This document shows positions 14,753-20,976 of a stretch of 20,976 nucleotides of DNA, piece after piece (position 1 is the stretch's first letter; every line of letters starts with the position of its first letter). Source of the stretch: CAYNYI01 sp964401455. Lineage in GTDB: Bacteria > Fibrobacterota > OXYB2-FULL-49-7 > CAYNYI01. The stretch covers positions 1-20,976 of the forward strand of contig CAYNYI010000050.1 of NCBI GenBank assembly GCA_964401455.1, written 5' to 3'. Under the pieces are notes generated by a model. That model made no database searches, was not told the DNA's origin, and saw only the letters and a program-made list of their open reading frames with translations. Position numbers and translations under genes: made by a program.

Positions 14753-14841
14753 TGTTCTCCTGAGGTAAATAAAAACGAAACAGGAGAAAAAAGATAATTA
14801 ATTACGTTAGGAGAGACTAATTATAAAAAATTATTGCCCTT

Positions 14842-16068
14842 TTATTTAATTAATTTGCCGAATCTGTTCCACCTTATTTTTCTGTAGAAAGGTACTCCGG
14901 GCTGGAGAAAATCACCGCAGTCTCTGCATCTTCCGGGATCATTCAGGTCGTAGTTATGTCCGGCTTTAGAATGATATGAATCGCATGAGCTGCAATATTT
15001 GTAGCTATTCCAGGAAAAATAGATAATAAATGCTTTGGCTTTTATAAAACGACGGCTCACAAAACCCCAATACCGGCTGTCTTTACTCTCATCTCTGTTA
15101 TCTCCCATCATGAAATAACAGGGTTCCCGGACGGTATATTTCTCAAGTGGTTTTCCGTTCATTTTCAGAGCAGCTGTTATCTTTATTTGATCGTTGTCCG
15201 GCCTTTTATAAATAGGTGCCCCGAGGATCTGTTCCTCATAATCCATATTAGGTATTTTTACATCCACCTCGTTAATTTTAACAGAGTCTTTGTAAATGCG
15301 GTAGGCGCAGGAAATATCAGCTTCGGGGTTTTCCTGATATATAAGATATTTTAAAAACTCGAACATGCGCGGTGAAAGTGTATCCAGGTGGTAAGAATCT
15401 CCCGGAGAAGGAATTTTAAGAGCGGAAAAATTATCAATTTCCGGATGCGTTACTATGTTTTCTCCGTAAACGTATTTGCTTTTCGGAGGGTCGGGGAAAG
15501 GTTCGCCGTTAACAAGAAGTTTCTTGTTTTTTATCTCTACGGTTTGTCCGCTTTTTGCCACGCACCTTTTTATGTAATCCTTCGGGCGGTATAGTCTGAG
15601 CTTTTTTCCTGAGTTGTATTTGTCGTACAGTATGCTTCCGAATATAAATGTGTTTAAAATTTTCGTATATCGTTCATTCTGATGAAATGGGTATTCAGGG
15701 TCGCCGGGATATTTGAATATCACAACATCTCCCGGTTCAGGGTCCCTTAGTCCGGGAAGTTTATTCATTTTGCCCGAAAAAGGTACGGGTGAACCGTAAA
15801 CAAATTTAAGCCCTAAAAGAAAGTCACCTACATAAAGGGAGTTCTCCATTGATCCTGTTGGTATTTTGAATGCCTGGATTACAAAAATGATTACGATTAC
15901 GGCCATCCCGAATGTAAAACCCATGTCTTTCAGGAAATAAACGGTCTGCTGCCGCAAGGTGGCGGGTTTTTCTTTCTCGGACTTTTCTATTTCTTCCCAT
16001 TCGGGTTTCTTTATTCCTGTATATTTAAGGAAAGCTTCAATGAGTCGGTTTTTTCTCAATTCTTTCAT
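14842..16068 (-). CDS. lepB: Signal peptidase I with an insertion and a C-terminal CxxC-CxxC module
   Basis: A 408-aa inner-membrane protease that removes signal peptides after Sec or Tat export. One membrane segment lies at about 50-67. The catalytic Ser is S73 in FKIPTGSMENSL, the general base Lys is K167 in DYIKRCVAKSG, and box E is GDNRDESKDSRYWGFV (322-337). E. coli LepB has 324 residues. The extra length is an insertion between boxes D and E (roughly 190-310) plus a stretch inside the C-terminus: YKYCSSCDSYHSKAGHNYD and GRCRDCGDF put C359, C362, C381 and C384 in a zinc-ribbon-like pattern just before the family-typical RWNRFGKLIK ending. The start ATG overlaps the rlpA-like stop (ATGA), and the ribosome-binding site is weak, so translation is coupled. 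An 89-nt gap separates it from the next gene in the same direction. Confidence 0.92.
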   Translation of the reverse strand: MKELRKNRLIEAFLKYTGIKKPEWEEIEKSEKEKPATLRQQTVYFLKDMGFTFGMAVIVIIFVIQAFKIPTGSMENSLYVGDFLLGLKFVYGSPVPFSGKMNKLPGLRDPEPGDVVIFKYPGDPEYPFHQNERYTKILNTFIFGSILYDKYNSGKKLRLYRPKDYIKRCVAKSGQTVEIKNKKLLVNGEPFPDPPKSKYVYGENIVTHPEIDNFSALKIPSPGDSYHLDTLSPRMFEFLKYLIYQENPEADISCAYRIYKDSVKINEVDVKIPNMDYEEQILGAPIYKRPDNDQIKITAALKMNGKPLEKYTVREPCYFMMGDNRDESKDSRYWGFVSRRFIKAKAFIIYFSWNSYKYCSSCDSYHSKAGHNYDLNDPGRCRDCGDFLQPGVPFYRKIRWNRFGKLIK

Positions 16069-16460
16069 TTTATTATTTCCAGTCTTACGGGGGCTGTTCC
16101 TGATTTTAACATGCCGATTTTTTTAGCGGAAGCGAGGCTCAGATCAATTATCCTGCCCTTTGCGTAAGGGCCTCTGTCATTTATTCTGACTATAACGGTC
16201 TTGTTGTTTCGAAGATTGCGAACCCTTAGCCGGGTGTTGAAAGGAAGAGTTTTGTGCGCAGCTGTCAACGCATTCATGTTGAATTTTTCCCCGTTGGCGG
16301 TAAGTTTCCCGTGAAAGGCATGTGCATAATACGAAGCTGTTCCTTCCTGAAAACTGCGGTTTTGAGTTGGTGTTTTTCTTTTAGCGGATCTTTGTCCGTC
16401 GGCTCTTGCGAACCGCGGGGCTTCTGAACATGCGCTTAATATAAAAAAAACCGGTACCAA
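16065..16460 (-). CDS. rlpA: RlpA-family septal ring lytic transglycosylase, lipoprotein
   Basis: RlpA proteins are outer-membrane lipoproteins with a double-psi beta-barrel that cleave denuded peptidoglycan at the septum. The barrel begins at EGTASYYAHAFHGKLTANGE and contains the hallmark NDRGPYAKGRIIDLS, where the Asp of NDRGPY is catalytic in characterised members. It ends at APVRLEIIK without a SPOR domain, which makes this a short form. A lipobox ILSAC fits signal peptidase II. From the TTG at 16460 the protein has only ten residues before the Cys and no positive charge. The same frame continues upstream without a stop through a basic-hydrophobic segment (YRNNPLWIFKVTFIYIL), but no ATG, GTG or further TTG is there, leaving ATT at 16511 as a possible start. 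The start is therefore uncertain. It overlaps lepB by 4 nt. Confidence 0.85.
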   Translation of the reverse strand: MVPVFFILSACSEAPRFARADGQRSAKRKTPTQNRSFQEGTASYYAHAFHGKLTANGEKFNMNALTAAHKTLPFNTRLRVRNLRNNKTVIVRINDRGPYAKGRIIDLSLASAKKIGMLKSGTAPVRLEIIK

Positions 16461-16515
16461 AATATATATAAATGTTACTTTGAAAATCCAAAGCGGGTTG
16501 TTGCGGTAAATAGGG

Positions 16516-17235
16516 TCAGTTGATTTCAGAGAGAGCTCCTTCTATAAGTTCAGAAAAGAAGTGGGGGCCTTTATTCAGTTTGGAAAATAAAAAAAGTTCC
16601 GGGAGCACATCTATCGGCAGAGAAAGCTCAAGGTTTTCCGCTATTATAAGCTTTAGGAGGGAAGAAGCAGTGTATTCAAAGAAAAGAAGATCCGGGTCTT
16701 TATCGAAATCTTCCTTTTGGGTACAGGTCTTCAGCCACAATTCAAGTTCGGAGAATTCATCGGGGGAAAGCGAAATATTCACCGAGCCTCTTGGTACAGG
16801 CAGTTTTCCGAAGACTATATCCGGTAAATTCTTCGGACCCGGTAATGTCCGGTTCTTAAAGTCGATATTTAAGATGTCTTCGGTGTGTTTGAGAAAAGAC
16901 GCTGCCGCGTCGGGGTCTTCTGAATAAAAACCTGCTTTACCCTCTGAAAGTTGCGCTTTAATAAGCTCTTTTTCCGGGAACGCGGTATAAAGAAGAAAAC
17001 CCGCGACAGGAGAGCATTGATACAAAGGAGGGGCGGGGTTTTCCCCGATGGAATCGTTTTTTTTCGTCGCTTTTTCAGGGGAGGACGGTTTTGTGTTATA
17101 AATACCCCTGGCTTTTAACAGTTCTGATGCTGTTTCCGCGGCTTCTTCCGTATAGTCTCCGGATTCATTTTCCGATATCTCGGAAAGACGCTCGACGGGC
17201 AGGGCTTTATAATTTTCATGTAGTGAAGAATTCAT
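16516..17235 (-). CDS. Protein of unknown function, first gene of the rlpA-lepB set
   Basis: A 239-aa protein with no signal peptide or membrane segment. Its N-terminus, KALPVERLSEISENESGDYT followed by EEAAETASELLKARG, resembles a small helical motif often found at the start of uncharacterised proteins ('L..L...eL..i......dYt.eA..iA.elL..RG'). A Pro/Lys linker (45-70) and an acidic, Leu- and Phe-rich helical part follow. I recognise no enzyme or binding motif. The ATG at 17235 lacks a Shine-Dalgarno sequence; a TATAAT lies across the start, so a very short leader is possible. It ends 5 nt before the extended frame of the RlpA gene and is probably co-transcribed with rlpA and lepB. Confidence 0.75.
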   Translation of the reverse strand: MNSSLHENYKALPVERLSEISENESGDYTEEAAETASELLKARGIYNTKPSSPEKATKKNDSIGENPAPPLYQCSPVAGFLLYTAFPEKELIKAQLSEGKAGFYSEDPDAAASFLKHTEDILNIDFKNRTLPGPKNLPDIVFGKLPVPRGSVNISLSPDEFSELELWLKTCTQKEDFDKDPDLLFFEYTASSLLKLIIAENLELSLPIDVLPELFLFSKLNKGPHFFSELIEGALSEIN

Positions 17236-17246
17236 TATAAAACAAA

Positions 17247-17275
17247 ATAATACTTTTGTTTATTGTTTCGGTAAA
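17247..17275 (-). promoter_or_regulatory. Candidate promoter of the unknown-rlpA-lepB set
   Basis: On the minus strand TTTACC (17275-17270) and TATTAT (17252-17247) are separated by 17 nt, just downstream of the terminator of the SH3-like gene. The leader would be very short, about 6-8 nt, matching the missing ribosome-binding site. Confidence 0.3.
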
Positions 17276-17308
17276 AAAAAACGCCGCTTCAAAGCGGCGT
17301 TTTTTTTA
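17273..17308 (-). terminator. Rho-independent terminator of the exported SH3-like gene
   Basis: Stem ACGCCGCT (17281-17288)/AGCGGCGT (17293-17300) with a TCAA loop, flanked by an A-run on the left and a T-run on the right. It would work on the minus strand for the gene ending at 17337 and could also act on the plus strand. Confidence 0.92.
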
Positions 17309-17336
17309 GTCTGTATTAAAGAATTAAAAAGGACTA

Positions 17337-17807
17337 TTATTGAAAGCCTCCCTCATGAAAGTCTTCCTGAAGTTCTTCTTTAACCATATTTTCATCAATT
17401 TTGTCCTTGAAGCTCTTATCAATCTGAATCGGGTTGTATTTTGATTCATCCATATCGATAATGTAAACTGCCATCGGGTTGTCAAGCCAGCCTTGAACCT
17501 GCATTTCATCGAATTGATATCCGACTTTCTTTCCCTTAATATTTGCAGTCACATCGGCCTTGTTGAGCCAGCCGACTGTTCCGCGGCTTGTTTCCACTTT
17601 ATATTTATGCCGTGTTTCTTCTTTTACTTTGAGATATGCGTCTTTGCTGATGGTTTCCATTGGCTTTTCGCCCATACCGGAAACCTGGCTTTTATAGAGT
17701 TTGACTCCGTTCCTTTTTGTGAGTACAATTTTTTCTTCCTCATCAGCCGCAAAGAGAGCTGACACCACAATGAGAAGCGAAAGAATGAAGGCAAAGTGTT
17801 TTTTCAT
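17337..17807 (-). CDS. Exported protein with bacterial SH3-like domain
   Basis: A 156-aa periplasmic protein. Residues 1-21 are a signal peptide (MKKHFAFILSLLIVVSALFA, cleavage near AFA-ADE). Residues about 25-90 form an SH3b-like barrel: NGVKLYKSQVSG, then AYLKVKEETRHKYKVETSRG and GWLNKADV, where the closing 'V-G-W-(V/L)-x-x-x-D-V' strand is characteristic. The C-terminal 65 residues are acidic (DNPMAVYIIDMDESKYNPIQ, then EELQEDFHEGGFQ) and unassigned. SH3b domains in exported proteins often bind cell-wall peptides; no catalytic domain is attached, so it may be an adaptor. The ATG is preceded by GAGGTGAT at good spacing. It is transcribed alone from a good promoter to a strong terminator. 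Confidence 0.82.
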   Translation of the reverse strand: MKKHFAFILSLLIVVSALFAADEEEKIVLTKRNGVKLYKSQVSGMGEKPMETISKDAYLKVKEETRHKYKVETSRGTVGWLNKADVTANIKGKKVGYQFDEMQVQGWLDNPMAVYIIDMDESKYNPIQIDKSFKDKIDENMVKEELQEDFHEGGFQ

Positions 17808-17840
17808 AATTAATCACCTCTTTAAAAATGTAAAGACCCT

Positions 17841-17869
17841 ACTATAAATTTATCATATATAAACTTCAA
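17841..17869 (-). promoter_or_regulatory. Promoter of the exported SH3-like gene
   Basis: On the minus strand TTGAAG (17869-17864) and TATAGT (17846-17841) are separated by 17 nt. The ATG lies about 25-30 nt downstream of the expected start site. Confidence 0.55.
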
Positions 17870-17933
17870 AATCAAGTGAAAACTGACAAAGGTACCGCCA
17901 AAAATTTTTTATTAATAATGAAATTCCCTACAC

Positions 17934-17978
17934 ATACAATATATTGTATTGCGGCGATGCGAGAACACACTATGTGTG
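17934..17978. promoter_or_regulatory. Two small palindromes in the intergenic region before mraZ
   Basis: ATACAATATATTGTAT (17934-17949) is a perfect 16-bp palindrome. CACAC-TAT-GTGTG (17966-17978) is a second dyad whose centre is about 30 bp away, close to three helical turns. They lie between the divergent promoters of the SH3-like gene and mraZ, where operators would be expected. No regulator is identified. Confidence 0.4.
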
Positions 17979-18038
17979 AAATACAGCTGAATTTTGCCTT
18001 TCTCGTTAAATCACAGCGTTTCATACATTATTATTCAC

Positions 18039-18069
18039 TTGACAATGGAGGCGTTTTTAATTTTATTAT
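18039..18069 (+). promoter_or_regulatory. Promoter of the mraZ cluster
   Basis: A consensus -35 TTGACA (18039-18044) is followed by an AT-rich -10 region. TTTATT (18062-18067) lies at 17 nt and TATTAT (18064-18069) at 19 nt, so the exact -10 is uncertain. The start site would fall at about 18075, inside the phased repeats. Confidence 0.6.
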
Positions 18070-18070
18070 A

Positions 18071-18115
18071 GTGTATAAAAGTGGGTGATAGTGTTTGGTT
18101 GTGTTTGTCTGTCCC
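18071..18115 (+). promoter_or_regulatory. Phased GTG repeats, candidate MraZ operator
   Basis: Four decamers start with GTG exactly 10 bp apart: GTGTATAAAA (18071), GTGGGTGATA (18081), GTGTTTGGTT (18091) and GTGTTTGTCT (18101), followed by GTCCC (18111). MraZ is known to bind direct TGGG-type repeats with 5-nt spacers (10-bp period) upstream of its own gene. The period, the location just after the -10 and the neighbouring mraZ gene all agree. Only one unit carries the full GTGGG, so the sequence preference may be diverged. Confidence 0.6.
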
Positions 18116-18140
18116 ATTTTAATTTTTCCGGAATAAGAAT

Positions 18141-18632
18141 ATGGAAAAAATATCACGTTTTTTCGGCGGTAATAAAACGGAAACTACTATTGACGCTAAA
18201 AATCGTCTTTGTATACCTGCCGCTCTCAGAAAGCAGCTCGGGCATGAAGCCATGGAGTCTTTTGTTATTGAGCCCGGGCCTAAGCGCTCAATAATTCTTT
18301 TTCCCAAGGATGTTTTTGTTTCGGTTATAGAACCAGACCGCTTGAGACTTCCGGAGGATGAGGAAACTTTTCAGATGCTCAATGAAGTAGCGGCGCTCTC
18401 TAGTTTTTCAGAATTGGACAGTCAGGGCAGGATAATGCTTACGTTAATTCAGCTGCAATATGCAGAAATTGAAAAAGAGATAGTCGTTGTCGGAAGAGGC
18501 GACAGGATTCAGGTCTGGGATAAAGCTAATTATTACCGTTCTTTGGGAGACCCTGTCAAATCCTTTTCCTCCGAAAAGTATTTTAACTTTCAAAAAAGAA
18601 TAGAAGAATATAAAGAAAAAGACAGAACATAA
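18141..18632 (+). CDS. mraZ: Transcriptional regulator MraZ
   Basis: A 163-aa double AbrB/SpoVT-type DNA-binding protein that forms a ring-shaped oligomer and represses its own dcw cluster; E. coli MraZ has 152 residues. The first half has TTIDAKNRLCIPAALRKQL (DAKNR at 18-22, the family's D-x-K-G-R) and the second half has SELDSQGRIML (90-100, D-x-x-G-R). An 11-residue N-terminal extension precedes the first motif. The Gly of the first D-x-K-G-R is Asn here. The ATG has a weak GGAA upstream. It is the first gene of the division cluster, 16 nt before rsmH, and sits right behind the phased repeats that are its likely operator. Confidence 0.93.
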   Translation: MEKISRFFGGNKTETTIDAKNRLCIPAALRKQLGHEAMESFVIEPGPKRSIILFPKDVFVSVIEPDRLRLPEDEETFQMLNEVAALSSFSELDSQGRIMLTLIQLQYAEIEKEIVVVGRGDRIQVWDKANYYRSLGDPVKSFSSEKYFNFQKRIEEYKEKDRT

Positions 18633-18648
18633 TGGTGCGGGTGATCAT

Positions 18649-19569
18649 GTGTATCACGAACCGGTTCTTTTAAATAAAGCGGTATCCGTTCTTAATGTCG
18701 CAAAAGACGGCGTTTATGTTGACTGCACTCTGGGGGGAGGCGGTCATTTCAGTGAAATTCTTAAACGGACTGGAAAATCTGCTAAAGTAATAGGGCTTGA
18801 TCGGGATTTTGATTCGATTGAATTTTCCAGGAAAATAATTTCGGGGGATCCGAGAGCGGTTTTTGGCGTTTCCAGGTTTTCGGAACTTACTATAACACTG
18901 GCCCGTTTAGGAATAAACAGCGTTGACGGGATTCTAATGGATCTCGGCGTCTCATCTTTTCAAATCGACACCGCAGAAAAAGGTTTTTCCTTCATGCGCG
19001 AGGGGCCGTTGTCCATGAAAATGGGCCGGTCCGACGGTGCTCCCGATGCGGAAGAACTGGTAAATACGCTTCCCGAAGAAAAACTCGTGGATATATTCCG
19101 GGATTATGGCAATGTTAAGGGGCCTTACGCCGCCGCCGCCATGCTTGTTAAAGCCAGGCGCTGCGGGAGGATAAGAAGTACCGTTGATCTCGCGGACGCT
19201 GTTTCCGGAGGTAAGAGGCATGATTATGGATTTCTGGCAAAGATCTTCCAGGCCCTTCGAATAGCAGTAAATGACGAGATGAACGAGCTCCGCGCCGGAT
19301 TGAATTCGGCCGTTGGTCTTCTTCGCGGAAACGGAAGGCTCGTTGTGATATCATATCATTCCGAAGAAGACCGCATTGTTAAGAATTTTTTGCGGGATGA
19401 AGAAAACGGCTGTATTTGTCCGGTCTTTATTCCGGAGTGCAGATGCGGCCGCAAAAAACGTTTTGAGGTGCTTTTTAGAAAACCTGTAAGACCGGATGAA
19501 GAAGAAATTACTAGGAACCCGAGATCCAGAAGCGCTCTTTTAAGAGCGGCAAAAAAGGTTGAGGAATGA
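18649..19569 (+). CDS. rsmH: 16S rRNA (cytosine-1402-N4)-methyltransferase RsmH
   Basis: A 306-aa SAM-dependent methyltransferase (formerly MraW) that methylates C1402 of 16S rRNA; E. coli RsmH has 313 residues. The opening YHEPVLLNKAV, SAM-binding VDCTLGGGGHF (24-34), GLDRD (49-53) and GILMDLGVSSFQID (94-107) are all present. FQALRIAVNDEM and VVISYHSEEDRIVKNFLRD form the C-terminal core. The usual PLDMRMD segment reads PLSMKMG (120-126), two substitutions at conserved Asp positions. The start is GTG at 18649, chosen because the family begins at YHEPV and GGGTGATC precedes it; other start codons nearby are out of frame. It overlaps the ftsL-like gene by 4 nt (ATGA). Confidence 0.95.
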   Translation: MYHEPVLLNKAVSVLNVAKDGVYVDCTLGGGGHFSEILKRTGKSAKVIGLDRDFDSIEFSRKIISGDPRAVFGVSRFSELTITLARLGINSVDGILMDLGVSSFQIDTAEKGFSFMREGPLSMKMGRSDGAPDAEELVNTLPEEKLVDIFRDYGNVKGPYAAAAMLVKARRCGRIRSTVDLADAVSGGKRHDYGFLAKIFQALRIAVNDEMNELRAGLNSAVGLLRGNGRLVVISYHSEEDRIVKNFLRDEENGCICPVFIPECRCGRKKRFEVLFRKPVRPDEEEITRNPRSRSALLRAAKKVEE

Positions 19570-19850
19570 AACTATCAGGAATAGCGGCAATTGTTTTTTT
19601 TGTACTGGTGCTTGCCGCTCTTCCTCTGCTTAAAGTGTGGAAAGAAACACGAATTGTTGAGGCGGTCAAAGAGAACTACCACCTCAGGGAAAAGCTTTCC
19701 AATATTACCGACAGCTTAACCGTTGTTAATCTGAAAATCGCTAATGAAAGTTCTCTGGATAAAATAGAAAAGGCTGCAAAAGAGGATCTTGGACTTAAAT
19801 TTCCCGAAGATCCGGTTTTAATTTTAAATCGAAGGAAAGAGCTGCGCTGA
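19566..19850 (+). CDS. ftsL: FtsL-like cell division protein
   Basis: A 94-aa bitopic membrane protein. One transmembrane helix (residues about 4-24, IAAIVFFVLVLAALPLL) is followed by a heptad-like periplasmic coiled coil (about 30-65, LREKLSNITDSLTVVNLKI). A closing segment DKIEKAAKEDLGLKFPE matches the 'I-E-x-x-A-x-x-x-L-G-(L/M)-x-x-P' signature of FtsL/DivIC proteins. FtsL forms a complex with FtsB and FtsQ that activates FtsW and FtsI at the septum. Its place between rsmH and a class B PBP is the standard ftsL position. It overlaps rsmH by 4 nt, and the PBP start directly follows its stop (TGAATG), so translation is coupled. Confidence 0.85.
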   Translation: MKLSGIAAIVFFVLVLAALPLLKVWKETRIVEAVKENYHLREKLSNITDSLTVVNLKIANESSLDKIEKAAKEDLGLKFPEDPVLILNRRKELR

Positions 19851-20976
19851 ATGAGCTATATGCGTAGAAAATCCCGGGAGACTGATTTCGGCTCCCCTTT
19901 AAGAATAAAATTTGTCGGTTTGTTTATGGCTGCAGCGGCTGTTGTTTTTTGCTTTAAGCTTTTCTATGTGGCTGTTGTGGATGGAAGTTCATACAGAAAA
20001 GCAGGAGACTCCCAGAGCAACAGGCGGATAACACTGCCGCCGGAACGGGGGATTTTGCGGGATACTAAAGGCCGGGCTTTGTCTTTTAACACAGGCATGC
20101 CGCTCAACGAACTTGATAAATCCGGTTATTCCGTTTATCAGAGATGTTATCCTTTCGCGGAAGCGGTAGCGGCTCTTACCGGATTTGTCGGAAAAGACGG
20201 CGAGGGGCTTGCAGGCCTTGAATACAAACTGGATGAATTTCTGAGAGGCGAAAAAGGCTGGGCTCTTGTAAGGCGTGATGCACAGCACAGATATTATCCC
20301 GATCTTCATAATCCGAAAAAAGCACCGGTGAACGGTTGCGATATTGAGCTCACTATAGATATGGATATCCAGAAAATAGCGGTCCGTGAGCTTGCCGAGG
20401 GTGTCAGGGCAACCGGCGCATCCGGAGGCATCGCGGTTGTCGCTGATCCGGTGACAGGGGATATCCTCGCCAGCGCGCAGTATCCCAGCTATGACCCCAA
20501 CAGGTTCGGAAATTATGAGAGTGGACTGTGGAGAATAGACTTGGTTAATATGACCTATGAGCCTGGCTCTACTTTTAAACTGGTTGCGGCGGCAGCCGCC
20601 CTTGAAGAATGTGTGTTTACCGAGGATGAACTTTTTGACGTAAGCAGCGGATCATACGAAATATACGGTGAAAGAATACATGATTCTCACAGATTCGACC
20701 ATCACATAAATTTCCACGAAGGCCTAGTGCATTCAAGCAATGTTTTTTTCGCTAAGCTCGCGGTGAGAATTGGAAAAGAAAGAATGTACCGTTATTCAAA
20801 AGATTTCGGTTTTGATACCAAATCAGGAATAACCCTTCCGGGAGAAATGCCCGGTGTTGTGCATCCTCTTGAACAATGGTCAGGCAGGACGCTTGTTACA
20901 ATGGCGATGGGGCATGAATTAACCGTTACTCCCTTGCAGCTTGTGGCAGCTTATTGTGCGGTAGCTAATGACGGTG
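19851..20976 (+). CDS. ftsI: Class B penicillin-binding protein, FtsI/PBP3 type (3' truncated by window)
   Basis: A septal peptidoglycan transpeptidase. The frame from ATG 19851 stays open to the window end (375 codons) and begins right after the ftsL stop. A transmembrane helix lies at about 21-40 (FVGLFMAAAAVVFCFKLFYV). The pedestal starts with LPPERGILRDTKGRALSF (62-79) and resumes with YPFAEAVAALTGFVGKDGEG (100-119) and GLEYKLDEFLRG. The catalytic nucleophile is S240 in EPGSTFK with K243. The second motif is SSN (295-297) in LVHSSNVFFAKL. The third motif (KTG/KSG) is beyond the window. Active Ser is at 240 versus 307 in E. coli FtsI. The shortening lies in the pedestal between ALSF and RCYP, where only about 20 residues replace roughly 95. 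The position after ftsL supports ftsI over the sporulation-type spoVD. Confidence 0.9.
   Translation, partial: MSYMRRKSRETDFGSPLRIKFVGLFMAAAAVVFCFKLFYVAVVDGSSYRKAGDSQSNRRITLPPERGILRDTKGRALSFNTGMPLNELDKSGYSVYQRCYPFAEAVAALTGFVGKDGEGLAGLEYKLDEFLRGEKGWALVRRDAQHRYYPDLHNPKKAPVNGCDIELTIDMDIQKIAVRELAEGVRATGASGGIAVVADPVTGDILASAQYPSYDPNRFGNYESGLWRIDLVNMTYEPGSTFKLVAAAAALEECVFTEDELFDVSSGSYEIYGERIHDSHRFDHHINFHEGLVHSSNVFFAKLAVRIGKERMYRYSKDFGFDTKSGITLPGEMPGVVHPLEQWSGRTLVTMAMGHELTVTPLQLVAAYCAVANDG

Noticed and set aside
1..20976. CRISPR array, transposase, toxin-antitoxin or phage-defence cluster
   Set aside because: No regularly spaced repeats, no transposase or nuclease domains, and no small paired genes with such features were found on either strand.

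Overview
The window looks like a chromosomal segment of a Gram-negative bacterium of the FCB group (Fibrobacterota/Chitinivibrionia-like or a nearby lineage). The reasons are two proteins with type IX secretion (T9SS)-style C-terminal sorting domains, a remnant resembling the C-terminus of the Fibrobacter succinogenes major paralogous domain, an RlpA-type lipoprotein, and a classical mraZ-rsmH-ftsL-ftsI cell-division cluster. Base composition is moderate and the genes use the standard code. The phylum call is inference.

Region 1 (1-1860) is a patchy, accessory-looking stretch. It holds the tail of a secreted T9SS-type protein, a 53-codon gene remnant, hairpins, a GTGTCAACA direct repeat and the 3' half of a tRNA-Gly with no 5' half, which is probably an attachment-site scar. 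It also holds a 110-nt nested inverted repeat and an AT-rich Prx6-type peroxiredoxin of archaeal architecture.

Region 2 (2049-6979) has a GNAT acetyltransferase and an unknown conserved protein in one operon. A bidirectional terminator separates them from a convergent 791-aa secreted protein with a transglutaminase-like triad and a T9SS tail. A NIF3-like gene follows, interrupted by one in-frame TAA.

Region 3 (6981-12291) has a stand-alone RecD helicase, a divergent lycopene-cyclase/geranylgeranyl-reductase-like flavoprotein and a cysteine-rich hybrid histidine kinase.

Region 4 (12279-17807, all minus strand) has two operon-like sets. One is an unknown protein, RlpA and signal peptidase I; the signal peptidase carries a CxxC-CxxC insertion. 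The other is a 589-aa protein with a TIM-barrel/nitronate-monooxygenase flavour and a sulfotransferase. An exported SH3-like protein lies upstream.

Region 5 (17808-20976) is the start of the division and cell-wall cluster. A sigma-70-like promoter is followed by 10-bp GTG-phased repeats resembling MraZ boxes, then mraZ, rsmH, a small FtsL-like protein and a class B PBP (FtsI type) cut by the window edge. The PBP lacks most of the usual N-terminal pedestal.

The most useful leads are the compact FtsI-type PBP, the single-codon nonsense interruption of NIF3, the signal peptidase with a candidate zinc ribbon, the tRNA/att scar region with its structured inverted repeat, and the unknown 589-aa protein plus sulfotransferase pair. 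I saw no CRISPR array, intact transposase, integrase, rRNA or defence system.
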